Below are positions 35,628-46,797 of a stretch of DNA of 64,000 nt, piece by piece. The first letter of the stretch is position 1. Each line of letters starts with the position of its first letter. Position numbers and translations under genes: made by a program. The stretch comes from Clostridiales bacterium. GTDB taxonomy: Bacteria > Bacillota > Clostridia > Peptostreptococcales > Anaerovoracaceae. The stretch lies in the NCBI GenBank assembly GCA_012841925.1, contig DUTT01000017.1, forward strand, positions 1 to 64,000. Direction: 5' to 3'. A model generated the notes under the pieces. The model worked only from the letters and a program-made list of their open reading frames with translations, did no database searches and was not told the origin of the DNA.

Positions 35628-36623
35628 CTATTTCCTGAGCCAGCTCATCATATCGCGCAGTTTTTTGCCGACGGCCTCGAGCGGATGCTCTGCCTGAACC
35701 CTGCGGCTCGCGAGGAACTTAGCCTGGTTGCCCGCACCGAACTCCTGAATGAACTCCGTTGCAAATGTCCCGTCCTGGACTTCGCGCAGAATCCTCTTCA
35801 TCTCGTCGCGCGTTTCCTGCGTAATGATGCGCGTACCGGTGCGGTAATCGCCGTATTCGGCTGTGTTGGAAATGGAGTAGCGCATCATGGCAAAACCGCC
35901 GCTGTTGATGAGGTCGATGATGAGTTTCATCTCGTGGATGCACTCAAAGTAGGCCATCTCCGGCTCGTAGCCCGCTTCGACGAGCGTATCGAATCCGGCC
36001 TTCATCAGCTCGGTGACACCGCCGCACAGCACGGCTTGCTCGCCGAACAGGTCGGTTTCCGTCTCTTCTTTGAACGAAGTCTCCAGGATGCCTGCGCGCC
36101 CCGCACCGATACCGGATGCATAGGCCAATGCGATGTCTTTGGCGCGGCCCGTATAATCCTGATGGACGGCGATGAGGCTTGGAACGCCTTTTCCTTCCTC
36201 GTACTGGCTGCGGACGGTGTGGCCGGGACCCTTGGGTGCAACCATGGCGACGTCGATGAACGAAGGCGGTTGTACCTGGTTGTAGTGAATGTTGAAGCCG
36301 TGCGCAAACATGAGCATGTTGCCCTCTTTGAGATGCGGCAACACATCGTCCCGATACACAGAAGGCGCTTTTTCGTCCGGTACGAGCATCATGATGATGT
36401 CCGCTTTCTTTGCCGCTTCCGCCACCGTCATCACTTCGAGACCGGCCGCACGCGCCGAGGCGGCGCTCGCCGAATCTTCGCGCAGTCCCACGACGACGTT
36501 CATGCCGCTGTCCTTCAGATTCATCGCGTGCGCATGGCCCTGCGAGCCGAAACCCATCACGGCGATGGTTTTACCGTCCAGCAATCCCAGGTTGCAATCG
36601 GTGTCATAGTACTTGTTAATCAT
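35628..36623 (-). CDS. ilvC: Ketol-acid reductoisomerase
   Basis: Class I (short) enzyme of 331 residues converting acetolactate or acetohydroxybutyrate to the dihydroxy acid. The Rossmann motif [16 protein letters not shown] is near residue 22, the cofactor-specificity loop is [11 protein letters not shown], and the C-terminal knotted domain contains SDIAE-type metal-ligand segments such as [10 protein letters not shown] and the conserved [18 protein letters not shown] before ATG 36623 (MINKYYD) sets the start 18 codons inside the open frame. Middle gene of the ilv operon. Confidence 0.97.
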   Translation of the reverse strand: MINKYYDTDCNLGLLDGKTIAVMGFGSQGHAHAMNLKDSGMNVVVGLREDSASAASARAAGLEVMTVAEAAKKADIIMMLVPDEKAPSVYRDDVLPHLKEGNMLMFAHGFNIHYNQVQPPSFIDVAMVAPKGPGHTVRSQYEEGKGVPSLIAVHQDYTGRAKDIALAYASGIGAGRAGILETSFKEETETDLFGEQAVLCGGVTELMKAGFDTLVEAGYEPEMAYFECIHEMKLIIDLINSGGFAMMRYSISNTAEYGDYRTGTRIITQETRDEMKRILREVQDGTFATEFIQEFGAGNQAKFLASRRVQAEHPLEAVGKKLRDMMSWLRK

Positions 36624-36642
36624 TCGAATCTCCTTTTTCCAT

Positions 36643-37161
36643 TTATGAACGGTGGCTTTCTCTCTGTTCGTACGCAAACGCAGTCTCCCCGCGCTCGATG
36701 GTCGTTACGCCTGTACGGCACTGCTCGATGAGCTCATACTTCTTGAGGACAGCCAAAAATGCGTCAATTTTTCCGGATTTACCCGTCAGCTCGATGATGA
36801 GGCTCCGTTCGGACAAATCCACGATCTTCGCTTCGTAGATGCTGCAGATTGCAGCGATGTCGTTCAGATCGTTTTCGCTCGTGCGCAGCTTGAGGAGCAG
36901 AAGCTCTCTCTGGATGCTCTCAAGCGGGTCCTCTACCCGAATCGCGCGGACTTCCACGAGCTTTCCTGTCTGGAGCACGATTTGATTGATGATCTGCTCG
37001 TCGCCCGTCGTCGTGATGGTGATGCGCGAGATGTCGGGGTTGTCCGTCGCCGAAACCGTCAGCGAATCGATGTTGAACCCCCGGCGGCCGAACAGCATGG
37101 CTACGCGGGCCAGTACGCCGGCATTGTTTTCCACCATGAGGGAAATGACTGTCTTCTCCAT
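36643..37161 (-). CDS. ilvN: Acetolactate synthase small (regulatory) subunit
   Basis: The 172-residue protein has an N-terminal ACT domain ([20 protein letters not shown], then [12 protein letters not shown]) that binds valine for feedback inhibition, followed by the family's C-terminal domain ending near IERGE. It pairs with IlvB, whose stop lies just before this ATG. The ribosome site is AGGAGG eight bases upstream. Length is typical (160-175). Confidence 0.96.
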   Translation of the reverse strand: MEKTVISLMVENNAGVLARVAMLFGRRGFNIDSLTVSATDNPDISRITITTTGDEQIINQIVLQTGKLVEVRAIRVEDPLESIQRELLLLKLRTSENDLNDIAAICSIYEAKIVDLSERSLIIELTGKSGKIDAFLAVLKKYELIEQCRTGVTTIERGETAFAYEQRESHRS

Positions 37162-37162
37162 A

Positions 37163-38842
37163 TTATAAGCCTCCTTCCTCCTGTGTCAAAATAATATCTT
37201 CCACACCCTTGCCCGCAGGCATCATGGGCAGTACTTTTTCCTTCTTGTCGATATGGCACACGATCCAGGAAGGCCCTTCGTTTTTTAAGGCTTTAGAAAA
37301 CGCATCGCGAAATGCGTCGGCCGTATCGGCGCGGTAGGTCTCAGCGCCAAATCCCTTTCCAACCATCTCATAATTCGTTTTCCGGTAGGGTTCCGTCGCC
37401 ATATAACACTCGTCGTGATAGGCCCACTGCAGCTGCCGCACCATGCCGAGCACCTCGTTGTCCATGATGACGGTGATGACCGGTAGATTGTAGGAAACAG
37501 CGGTCGCCGCTTCGCACATGTTCATGTGGAGCGATCCGTCGCCTGTGATGTGGATGACCGGCGCGTTTGGAAATGCAACCTGAGCGCCGACTGCCGCTCC
37601 GTAACCGAAGCCCATCGTCCCCAGTCCGCCGCTCGTCATAAAGCCGCGCGGTCTCGTCGTCTTGCAGTACTGCGCCGCCCAGATCTGGTGCTGCCCGACG
37701 TCGGTTGTGATGATGGATTCGCCGCCGGCCAGTTCACCGATGATTTCCATAATTTCGTGGGGACGGATGCTGCCGTTTCCGCACTCCGGGAAATAATCCT
37801 TTTCCTTCCACCGACAGATCTGCTCCATCCACTCGGCTCTTGGCTGCTTGTCGACCAGAGGCATGAGCGCCTGCAGCGTACTGCGCAAGTCGCCGATCAG
37901 CGACCCTCCTGATTCGAGGCTTTTACCGATTTCGCTCGGATCGATATCGAACTGTATGATCGGCGCTTCCGGCGCAAACGTCTTGCGCCCCTGCGCCACG
38001 CGGTCCGACAGCCTCGTCCCGGCTGCGATCAGCAGGTCGGCCTCGGCAACCGCTGAGTTGGCGGCTACGCTTCCGTGCATACCCGTCATGCCCAGGTCCA
38101 GTTCGTCTCCGAATGCGACGACGCCGGTAGCCATAATCGTGTGGCAGGCCGGGATGCCGGTCTTTTCGATGAACATCTTGATTTCTTCAGAAGCACCGCT
38201 GCTCACAACGCCTCCGCCGAAGCACAGCACCGGCCGTTTGCTTTTCTGTATCATGCCTGCGATCTTTTCGATGAGCGCATCGTCAGGTACGTTCGGGGCG
38301 TCCGCACACACCGGACCGGCCGGTTCGAAGTCGAGTATGCCGGCTGTGATATCCTTGGGAATATCCACAAGCACCGGCCCCTTCCTCCCGCTGTTTGCAA
38401 TTTGAAACGCCGTTCGCAGCGTGTGGGCCAGCCGCGTGATATCCCGCACCGCATACGTATGCTTGGCGATGGGGCTTGCAATTCCCGAGATGTACACTTC
38501 CTGAAAGCTGTCTTTGCCGATCAGGCTCGTGCCGACATTGGCTGTAATGGCCACGAGCGGAATGCTGTCCAGGAATGCAGTCGCAATTCCCGTAACGAGA
38601 TTCGTCGCTCCCGGTCCGCTCGTCGCGAGACAGACGCCCACCTTGCCGGTGGCGCGCGCATATCCGTCCGCGGCATGCACGGCACCGCGCTCATCGGCGG
38701 GCAGATAGTGCTTGATCTCACCCTGCCGCTTGCACAGCGCATCGTGGATGTGAAGCGTCGCGCCGCCCGGATATCCAAAAATATCCTTTACACCCTGCTC
38801 GATCAGCACTTCTACGATGGCTTCTGCACCTGTCATTTTCAT
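37163..38842 (-). CDS. ilvB: Acetolactate synthase large (catalytic) subunit
   Basis: Thiamine-diphosphate enzyme of 559 residues that makes acetolactate from pyruvate. FGYPGGATLHIHDAL is the N-terminal signature, ERGAVHAADGYAR holds the catalytic glutamate, and HITGDGSLHMNMCEAATAV near residue 440 is the GDG...N metal-ThDP motif. First gene of ilvBNCD, preceded by a T-box leader with its antiterminator ending 20 bp before the GAAAGGAGG ribosome site. Expression should rise when branched-chain aminoacyl-tRNA charging falls. Confidence 0.97.
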   Translation of the reverse strand: MKMTGAEAIVEVLIEQGVKDIFGYPGGATLHIHDALCKRQGEIKHYLPADERGAVHAADGYARATGKVGVCLATSGPGATNLVTGIATAFLDSIPLVAITANVGTSLIGKDSFQEVYISGIASPIAKHTYAVRDITRLAHTLRTAFQIANSGRKGPVLVDIPKDITAGILDFEPAGPVCADAPNVPDDALIEKIAGMIQKSKRPVLCFGGGVVSSGASEEIKMFIEKTGIPACHTIMATGVVAFGDELDLGMTGMHGSVAANSAVAEADLLIAAGTRLSDRVAQGRKTFAPEAPIIQFDIDPSEIGKSLESGGSLIGDLRSTLQALMPLVDKQPRAEWMEQICRWKEKDYFPECGNGSIRPHEIMEIIGELAGGESIITTDVGQHQIWAAQYCKTTRPRGFMTSGGLGTMGFGYGAAVGAQVAFPNAPVIHITGDGSLHMNMCEAATAVSYNLPVITVIMDNEVLGMVRQLQWAYHDECYMATEPYRKTNYEMVGKGFGAETYRADTADAFRDAFSKALKNEGPSWIVCHIDKKEKVLPMMPAGKGVEDIILTQEEGGL

Positions 38843-38863
38843 ACCGTGTGCCTCCTTTCAAAG

Positions 38864-39152
38864 AAAAAACCGTTGCCCTTCACCCATTATCCGGGCGAAG
38901 AGGCAACGGATCATCCACTGCGGTACCACTCTTCTTGCCTTTCCGTCTTCGAAAAAGCCTCTCACCGGAGATCTTTCAACCTCCCGCGCGATAACGGGCG
39001 CACCCGGTCGTGCTTACACAGACATCGTCCTTGGGCAGACTGCTCCGGGATGACGTTCGCACATCGGCAGAAGTATTGTCTCGCACCGGCCGACAACTCT
39101 CTTGAACTCTTCCGAGGGCTACTTTTTCCCATCAACGCATAGTTTATAAATT
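38864..39152 (-). ncRNA. T-box riboswitch leader of the ilv operon
   Basis: On the minus strand the T-box core AAGAGTGGTACCGCAGTGG is at 38915-38933. The terminator stem (CCGTTGCC and GGCAACGG arms, 38870-38909) is followed by six U residues at 38864-38869, and the antiterminator would pair the T-box region with the 5' side of that stem. Upstream, Stem I shows the GGGAAAAAGTAG start, an AGAGAG bulge and a GGTG loop. Around 39049-39054 the 3' strand of Stem I reads GAAC-GUC-AUC-CCGGAG, giving GUC (Val) as the likely specifier with AUC (Ile) directly after it. This fits control by branched-chain tRNA. Confidence 0.9.
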
Positions 39153-39158
39153 AGATGG

Positions 39159-39187
39159 AGTATATAGAGCTTGCGCTCCCTTGTCAA
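39159..39187 (-). promoter_or_regulatory. Promoter of the T-box/ilv transcript
   Basis: A perfect TTGACA -35 (39182-39187) and TATACT -10 (39159-39164) are separated by 17 bp on the minus strand, directly after the stop of the AAA ATPase gene. Confidence 0.85.
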
Positions 39188-39190
39188 GGC

Positions 39191-41670
<2,480 letters not shown>

Positions 41671-42417
41671 TTACGCCAGTATGATGGTCCAAAAGTCTTC
41701 TAAAACGAGGCTTGCACCGCCGACGAGCGCCCCGTCGATGTCCCGGGTGTTCATCAGGGCGGATGCGTTATCCGGCTTTACACTCCCGCCGTACTGTATG
41801 ATGATTTTCTCCGATACGCCGGTGCCGTACAGGGTTCCCAGCGTATGCCGGATGTGGCTACACATGTCACCGGCCTGTTCGGGCGTTGCCGTCCGCCCCG
41901 TCCCGATGGCCCAGATCGGCTCGTAGGCGACGGTTACACCGACCGCCTCTCCGCCGGGAATCCCGCTGAACGCCTTTTGAATCTGGGATGCAACGTAGTC
42001 TTCAGCTTCTCCCCCGTCCCGGATCTCGAGCGACTCGCCGACACAGCAGATGGGCTCAATGCCGGATGCAATCGCTTTTTTTAATTTTTTATTGACCGTT
42101 TCGTCGGTTTCTCCGAAGTGCTGCCTGCGCTCCGAATGACCGATGATGCAGTAGTCCACGCCGATCTCTGCGAGCATCGGAGCGGAGATTTCGCCGGTAT
42201 AGGCGCCTTCATCCTCGAAGTGCATATTCTGCGCCGCCAGCCGGACACCGCTCCCCGCGAGAGCCTCTTGCAGGGCGGCAAGCTGGGTAAAAGGAGCTGC
42301 GATCGCGACGACGACATCCGAAGGCAGCTCCAGGGAGGAAATCCCCTGTGCAAACGCAAGCGCTTCCTTTGTCGTCTTGTACATTTTCCAGTTCCCCGCG
42401 ATAAATCGTTTTCTCAT
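41671..42417 (-). CDS. tpiA: Triosephosphate isomerase
   Basis: Dimeric TIM-barrel enzyme of 248 residues. FIAGNWKMYKT holds the N-terminal Asn-Lys pair, CIIGHSERR the catalytic histidine, VAYEPIWAIGTG the catalytic glutamate with the mobile loop, and IQYGGSVKPDN the phosphate-binding end. It lies between pgk (15 bp) and eno (12 bp) in the same operon, with a GGAGG ribosome site. Confidence 0.98.
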   Translation of the reverse strand: MRKRFIAGNWKMYKTTKEALAFAQGISSLELPSDVVVAIAAPFTQLAALQEALAGSGVRLAAQNMHFEDEGAYTGEISAPMLAEIGVDYCIIGHSERRQHFGETDETVNKKLKKAIASGIEPICCVGESLEIRDGGEAEDYVASQIQKAFSGIPGGEAVGVTVAYEPIWAIGTGRTATPEQAGDMCSHIRHTLGTLYGTGVSEKIIIQYGGSVKPDNASALMNTRDIDGALVGGASLVLEDFWTIILA

Positions 42418-42432
42418 GCGTCGTCCTCCTGC

Positions 42433-43617
42433 TTACGCGTCCATGAGCGCAGCGACACCGGGAAGCACTTTCCCTTCCAGAAATTCCATGGATGCCCCGC
42501 CCCCCGTGGAGATATGGCTCATGCGGTCGGCCAGCCCGAACCGGTTGACCGCCGCCGCGGAATCGCCGCCGCCGATAATGGTAATGGCACTGCTTTCGGC
42601 CATAGCGCGTGCCACGGCAAGCGTGCCGCCTTCAAACGCCGGAAATTCAAAAACGCCCATCGGTCCGTTCCAGATGACCGTCGCAGCCTCGCCTGCATAG
42701 CACGCAAAACGCAGGGCGGTCTCAGGTCCGATATCCATCCCCATCCAGCCGTCCGGGATATCGACACCGTCGACGATCCGCACATTGCAATCCGGTTTAA
42801 ATGCATCGCCGGCGACGTGATCGGTGGGAAGCAAAAACGGCACGCCGTTTTTCTTGGCCTTCTCCAGCAGGTCGCGAGCGAGTTCCACGCTGGACTCCTC
42901 GAGCAGAGAAAGGCCGATGTGCCCGCCGGTCGCCTTGATAAACGTGTAGGCCATGCCGCCTCCCACGATGATCCGGTCCGCTTTTTCGATGAGGCTTTCG
43001 ATGACGCCGATCTTATCGCTGACCTTCGATCCCCCGAGAATGGCGACGAGCGGCCGTTTCGGGTGGTCCAGTGCTTCGCCGAGGAAATCGAGCTCCTTTT
43101 TGATCAGGAAGCCGCACACCGCTGGCAGATACTGTGCGACTCCGACCGTCGAAGCATGCGCTCTGTGAGCCGTGCCAAACGCGTCGTTTACATAGATGTC
43201 CGCCAGATCTGCGAGCTGCTTTGAAAAACGGTCTTCGTTTTGTTCCTCCTCCGGTCGAAACCGCAGGTTTTCGAGCAGCATAATCTCGCCGGGTGCCAGC
43301 GCTTCCGCACATCGCTGCACCTCGTCGTCCACGACAGCGGAAGACGCGCAGAACTGCACATCCGCACCGAGACGGGCCGACAGTTCACCTGCGACAGGCG
43401 CCATGGTAAACTCCGTGTCCGGCTTTCCCCCGGGCCGGCCCAGATGGGACATCAGGATGATGCCCGCGCCCTTTTCCATCAGATAGCGGATCGTAGGCAG
43501 CGACGCATCGATCCGGGTGGCGTCGGAAACGCGCCCGTTCTCCATGGGCACATTCAAATCGCAGCGCACAAGCACTCTCTTGTTTTGCACATCGATGTCG
43601 GCGATGGACTTTTTCAT
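42433..43617 (-). CDS. pgk: Phosphoglycerate kinase
   Basis: Two-domain glycolytic kinase of 394 residues. RVLVRCDLNVPMENG is the N-terminal signature, MSHLGRPGGK binds 3-phosphoglycerate, and the C-domain has LGGSKVSDKIGVIESL, then VGGGMAYTF and GGGDSAAAVN for nucleotide binding. It is the second gene of the rpoN-led operon (29 bp gap). A gapA gene, the usual neighbour, is missing from the cluster and from the window. Confidence 0.98.
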   Translation of the reverse strand: MKKSIADIDVQNKRVLVRCDLNVPMENGRVSDATRIDASLPTIRYLMEKGAGIILMSHLGRPGGKPDTEFTMAPVAGELSARLGADVQFCASSAVVDDEVQRCAEALAPGEIMLLENLRFRPEEEQNEDRFSKQLADLADIYVNDAFGTAHRAHASTVGVAQYLPAVCGFLIKKELDFLGEALDHPKRPLVAILGGSKVSDKIGVIESLIEKADRIIVGGGMAYTFIKATGGHIGLSLLEESSVELARDLLEKAKKNGVPFLLPTDHVAGDAFKPDCNVRIVDGVDIPDGWMGMDIGPETALRFACYAGEAATVIWNGPMGVFEFPAFEGGTLAVARAMAESSAITIIGGGDSAAAVNRFGLADRMSHISTGGGASMEFLEGKVLPGVAALMDA

Positions 43618-43646
43618 GGCAGCCTCCCTGCAACTCCTTTGCGTGT

Positions 43647-45104
43647 TCAGTAGCGTTTCCTTCTGGATGAAGCGGGAATCTCGAGTTCATCCCTGTATTT
43701 CGCAACCGTTCTGCGGGACAAACTGATCCCGTGCTCCTTCTTGAGACGCCCCGCGATAACCTGGTCGCTCAGAGGCGACGCCTGGTCTTCTGAGGCGATC
43801 ATCTCCTTGAGCAGTTCCTTGACGCTGCCGGATGCGATACCTGTTCCGGTCCGGTCGGACACGCCTCCGGTAAAAAAGTATTTCAGCTCAAATAAGCCGC
43901 GCGGCGTCTGCACATACTTTCCGTTAACAGCGCGGCTGACGGTCGATTCGTGCACGCCGGCTTCGTCTGCAATTTCCGCAAGCGTCATCGGCCGCAGGTA
44001 CCTGGCACCCTGCTCAAAGAATTCTTTCTGATGCTCGACGATGGCCGCAACGACATTTGAGATCGTCTGCTTTCTCTGCTCGATGCTGCGGATCAGCCAG
44101 GCAGCCGCATTGAGACTCTTATTTAAGAAATCCTCGATTTGCTTGTCGTGCTCCGACTCGGCCAGCACTCTGCGATAATACGGGCTGATGGAAAGCTGCG
44201 GCGTACTTTTCTCGTTCAGCAGGACGATGTATTCACCATCGACCTTTTCCACGGTCACATCGGCGCTGACGTAGCGGACTTCCTGCGAAGAACCGAACTG
44301 GCGGCCCGGTTTCGGCTCCAGGCTGCGTATGCGGTCACAGTAGACCTGCGCTTCTTCGGACGACAGGCCGAGCGCTTTTGCGATGACGGACATCCGGTTC
44401 ATCGCGATGTCTTCCAGATGGTCTTCGATGAGGCGCAACGCCACCGGTTCCGCAAGCCCTTTTCGTTCGAGCTGGAGGCGGAGGCACTCCTTGAGGTCGC
44501 GTGCACCGATGCCGGCCGGGTCCAGGTTCTGAACGGCTGCGAGCGCGTGTTCAATGTGTATCGGATCGACGGAAGCGATGGCCGGTATGTCGCAGGGATT
44601 CAGCGTCAGATATCCGTTTTCGTCCAGCGCCTCGATGATCCAGCGGGCGATGCGCCGGCAGCCGGTATCCAGACAGATAAACTGCACCTGTGTCATCAGA
44701 TACTCCGTAAGCGACACCTCGCTTTGCACATACTGCTCGGGCGATGTATCCTGCTCCACACGTACACCCTGAAACTGCCGGTAGCTGATATCGTCGAACT
44801 CCCGCTCCCGTATGTATTCGCACCAGTCGAACTCTTCCTGCTCCGGTTCCGCCGTATCTGTCTCCATATCGGTCGCGTCGGCGATCGAGGTGTCCCCGTC
44901 GACTTCCGGGCCTTCCGAGCTTTCCCCGCCCTCCGCCGAAGCGTGTTCGTCCAGTTCGAGCACCGGGTTTGCCAGCAGTTGGTCGGCGACATACAGCTCC
45001 AATTCCTGGGAAGTGAATTGCAAAATTTTGATGGCCTGGATCAATTCCGGGGTCATCACAAGCTTTTGACTCTGTTCGATGGTGAGTTCGTATCCCAGTC
45101 TCAC
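43647..45104 (-). CDS. rpoN: RNA polymerase sigma-54 factor
   Basis: Alternative sigma factor of 485 residues. Region I is the glutamine-rich QSQKLVMTPELIQAIKILQF start, followed by an acidic linker, the core-binding region (YLTLNPCDIPAI then NLDPAGIGARDLKECL), a helix-turn-helix VHESTVSRAVNGKYVQTP, and the RpoN box SRRTVAKYRDEL near the end. A TTG at 45110 is possible, but GTG 45104 has the better spacing (seven bases) from GGGAGG. No bacterial enhancer-binding protein is in the window. In many Clostridia rpoN precedes cggR-gapA-pgk; here it leads straight into pgk. Confidence 0.96.
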   Translation of the reverse strand: MRLGYELTIEQSQKLVMTPELIQAIKILQFTSQELELYVADQLLANPVLELDEHASAEGGESSEGPEVDGDTSIADATDMETDTAEPEQEEFDWCEYIREREFDDISYRQFQGVRVEQDTSPEQYVQSEVSLTEYLMTQVQFICLDTGCRRIARWIIEALDENGYLTLNPCDIPAIASVDPIHIEHALAAVQNLDPAGIGARDLKECLRLQLERKGLAEPVALRLIEDHLEDIAMNRMSVIAKALGLSSEEAQVYCDRIRSLEPKPGRQFGSSQEVRYVSADVTVEKVDGEYIVLLNEKSTPQLSISPYYRRVLAESEHDKQIEDFLNKSLNAAAWLIRSIEQRKQTISNVVAAIVEHQKEFFEQGARYLRPMTLAEIADEAGVHESTVSRAVNGKYVQTPRGLFELKYFFTGGVSDRTGTGIASGSVKELLKEMIASEDQASPLSDQVIAGRLKKEHGISLSRRTVAKYRDELEIPASSRRKRY

Positions 45105-45142
45105 GGACAAGCCTCCCAGCCGTGCGGTAGATTTCGTTTCGC

Positions 45143-45163
45143 GTCGGTCGCACGACGACCGAC
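45143..45163 (-). promoter_or_regulatory. Hairpin at the 5' end of the rpoN-glycolysis transcript
   Basis: GTCGGTCG and CGACCGAC form a perfect 8-bp stem with a five-base loop, starting within two or three bases of the predicted transcription start. It could protect the 5' end of the mRNA or be a repressor operator. Confidence 0.5.
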
Positions 45164-45171
45164 AACATCAA

Positions 45172-45200
45172 ATTATATCATCGGGCGCCGCCTATTTCAA
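45172..45200 (-). promoter_or_regulatory. Promoter of the rpoN-pgk-tpiA-eno-DUF815 operon
   Basis: On the minus strand TTGAAA (45195-45200) and TATAAT (45172-45177) are 17 bp apart. The -35 lies in the last codons of trmL. Confidence 0.75.
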
Positions 45201-45662
45201 ACGCGGGAAGTCGATCTGGCGAAGCGCTTCGTACAGGATGACAGCGGCGGCATTCGAAACATTGAGAGAGCGCAGCTGTGCGCAGGAACTCATGGGAATG
45301 CGCACGGTATCCTGACTGCGTTCTTCGATCAGCCAATCCGGAAGGCCTTTCGTCTCTTTTCCGAACACGAGCGCATCCCCGTCCCGGTATTGCACGTCTG
45401 TGTGACGGCGCGTCGAGTGCGTCGTGGCGAGAAACATGCGCTTTCCGCTCCAGCTGCTAAGAAAAGCATCGAGATCGTCGTGCAGTATGAGCTCGACAAA
45501 CGGCCAGTAGTCGAGCCCCGCGCGCGCAAGCTGCCGGTCGTCGAGCGAGAAGCCGAGCGGCTGCACGAGGTGCAGCACCGTGCCGGTCGCCGCACACGTC
45601 CGCGCAATATTTCCGGTGTTTGGGGGGATCTCCGGTTCCACTAAAACGATATGAAGTGCCAT
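45192..45662 (-). CDS. trmL: tRNA (cytidine(34)-2'-O)-methyltransferase TrmL
   Basis: SPOUT-class methyltransferase of 156 residues that modifies the wobble base of leucine tRNAs. IVLVEPEIPPNTGNIARTCAA is the N-terminal signature, LVFGKETKGLPDWL and IPMSSCAQLRSLNVSNAAAV form the trefoil-knot S-adenosylmethionine site. The ATG at 45662 has no ribosome site and sits at the predicted transcript start seven bases after a TACAAT -10, so the mRNA is probably leaderless. It is divergent from hom. Confidence 0.95.
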   Translation of the reverse strand: MALHIVLVEPEIPPNTGNIARTCAATGTVLHLVQPLGFSLDDRQLARAGLDYWPFVELILHDDLDAFLSSWSGKRMFLATTHSTRRHTDVQYRDGDALVFGKETKGLPDWLIEERSQDTVRIPMSSCAQLRSLNVSNAAAVILYEALRQIDFPRLK

Positions 45663-45668
45663 TTGTGT

Positions 45669-45697
45669 ATTGTACTACATTTCGTGCATGCTTTGAA
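45669..45697 (-). promoter_or_regulatory. trmL promoter, leaderless geometry
   Basis: On the minus strand TTCAAA (45692-45697) and TACAAT (45669-45674) are 17 bp apart; six bases (ACACAA) then separate the -10 from the ATG. The same TACAAT-N6-ATG layout is seen at the thioesterase gene (19,240). Confidence 0.55.
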
Positions 45698-45704
45698 CAT
45701 TGTA

Positions 45705-45713
45705 TGCTATAAT
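45705..45713 (+). promoter_or_regulatory. Extended -10 promoter of hom
   Basis: TGC-TATAAT is a consensus extended -10; no good -35 is seen. The leader to the hom ATG is about 60 bases and shows no riboswitch. Confidence 0.55.
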
Positions 45714-45780
45714 GTTTGGCAGGCAAAACGGACGGGATCAGCAACCCGGACCGGACACGGAAATATGTAGAGGTATGTAA

Positions 45781-46797
45781 ATGAAAAAAGAATCGATCGG
45801 CATCGCGCTGCTGGGTTTTGGTAATGTCGGCAGCGGAACATATCGCGTCCTGGAGGAAAACGCAGCGCTCATATCCAAACGGGTCGGGGCCGACGTATGC
45901 GTCAGAGCCATCCTCGTGAGAGATCTGAACAAAGAACGGAGCGTACACGCGCCCGCCGAACTGTTTACAGACGACTTCGAAGCGATCTTGGGCAATCCGG
46001 ACATCCACATCGTCGCTGAGCTGATGGGGGGCGTCGAACCGGCGGTCACGTACATGGAGCGCGCGCTCGCAAGCGGCCGCCACGTCGTAAGCGCCAACAA
46101 GGAAGCGCTTGCCCGTTTCGGCGGATCTTTAACCGAACGGTCGCAGGAGCTCGGTCTCATGCTCCGCTACGAAGCGGCGGTGTGCGGAGCGATTCCGGTC
46201 ATGAACGCGATTTCCACAGCGCTCGGTGCAAACGAGATTACGCGCATTCAGGGAATATTAAACGGCACGACCAACTACATCCTGACGCGCATGGGCGAAG
46301 AAGGAGCGCCGTACGCACAGGTGCTGAAGCAGGCGCAGGACCTGGGTTTTGCAGAAGCCGATCCGACGGCGGATGTCGAAGGGCACGATGCGGCAAACAA
46401 GCTGTCGCTTCTCATTGCAGCGGCGTTCGGCGATACGATCAGCCCCGACAACATTGACTGTACGGGGATCACAGGTGTCACAAAAGACGATCTGGACGCG
46501 GCTGCGGCCAGCGGAGAAACGATCAAACTCATCGCAACCGCAGATAAAGAGAACGGTATGTTGCGCGCAAGCGTGCGGCCGGTACCCCTTCCTTCGGAAA
46601 ACCCCCTGGCTCGCGTTCGCAACGAGTTCAATGCGGTTCTGATCTCCTGCAACATGGCGGACGACATCTTCCTGCAGGGACGAGGCGCCGGACCGCTGCC
46701 GACCGGAAGCGCTGTCGCAGGCGACCTGCTCGAAATTGCAGCCTGCATCGTTCGGGAAACAGCCGGCCGCGCACTGCCGACACGGAGGCTGCCATGA
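45781..46797 (+). CDS. hom: Homoserine dehydrogenase lacking the ACT regulatory domain
   Basis: NAD(P)-dependent enzyme reducing aspartate semialdehyde to homoserine. [17 protein letters not shown] is the nucleotide-binding motif, [12 protein letters not shown] the conserved lysine region, and [29 protein letters not shown] contain the substrate and catalytic residues. At 338 residues it is about 90 shorter than the usual Bacillota enzyme (around 430) because the C-terminal ACT domain for threonine feedback is missing. The stop overlaps the next ATG (ATGA). The ribosome site is a weak GAGG. Confidence 0.95.
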   Translation: MKKESIGIALLGFGNVGSGTYRVLEENAALISKRVGADVCVRAILVRDLNKERSVHAPAELFTDDFEAILGNPDIHIVAELMGGVEPAVTYMERALASGRHVVSANKEALARFGGSLTERSQELGLMLRYEAAVCGAIPVMNAISTALGANEITRIQGILNGTTNYILTRMGEEGAPYAQVLKQAQDLGFAEADPTADVEGHDAANKLSLLIAAAFGDTISPDNIDCTGITGVTKDDLDAAAASGETIKLIATADKENGMLRASVRPVPLPSENPLARVRNEFNAVLISCNMADDIFLQGRGAGPLPTGSAVAGDLLEIAACIVRETAGRALPTRRLP

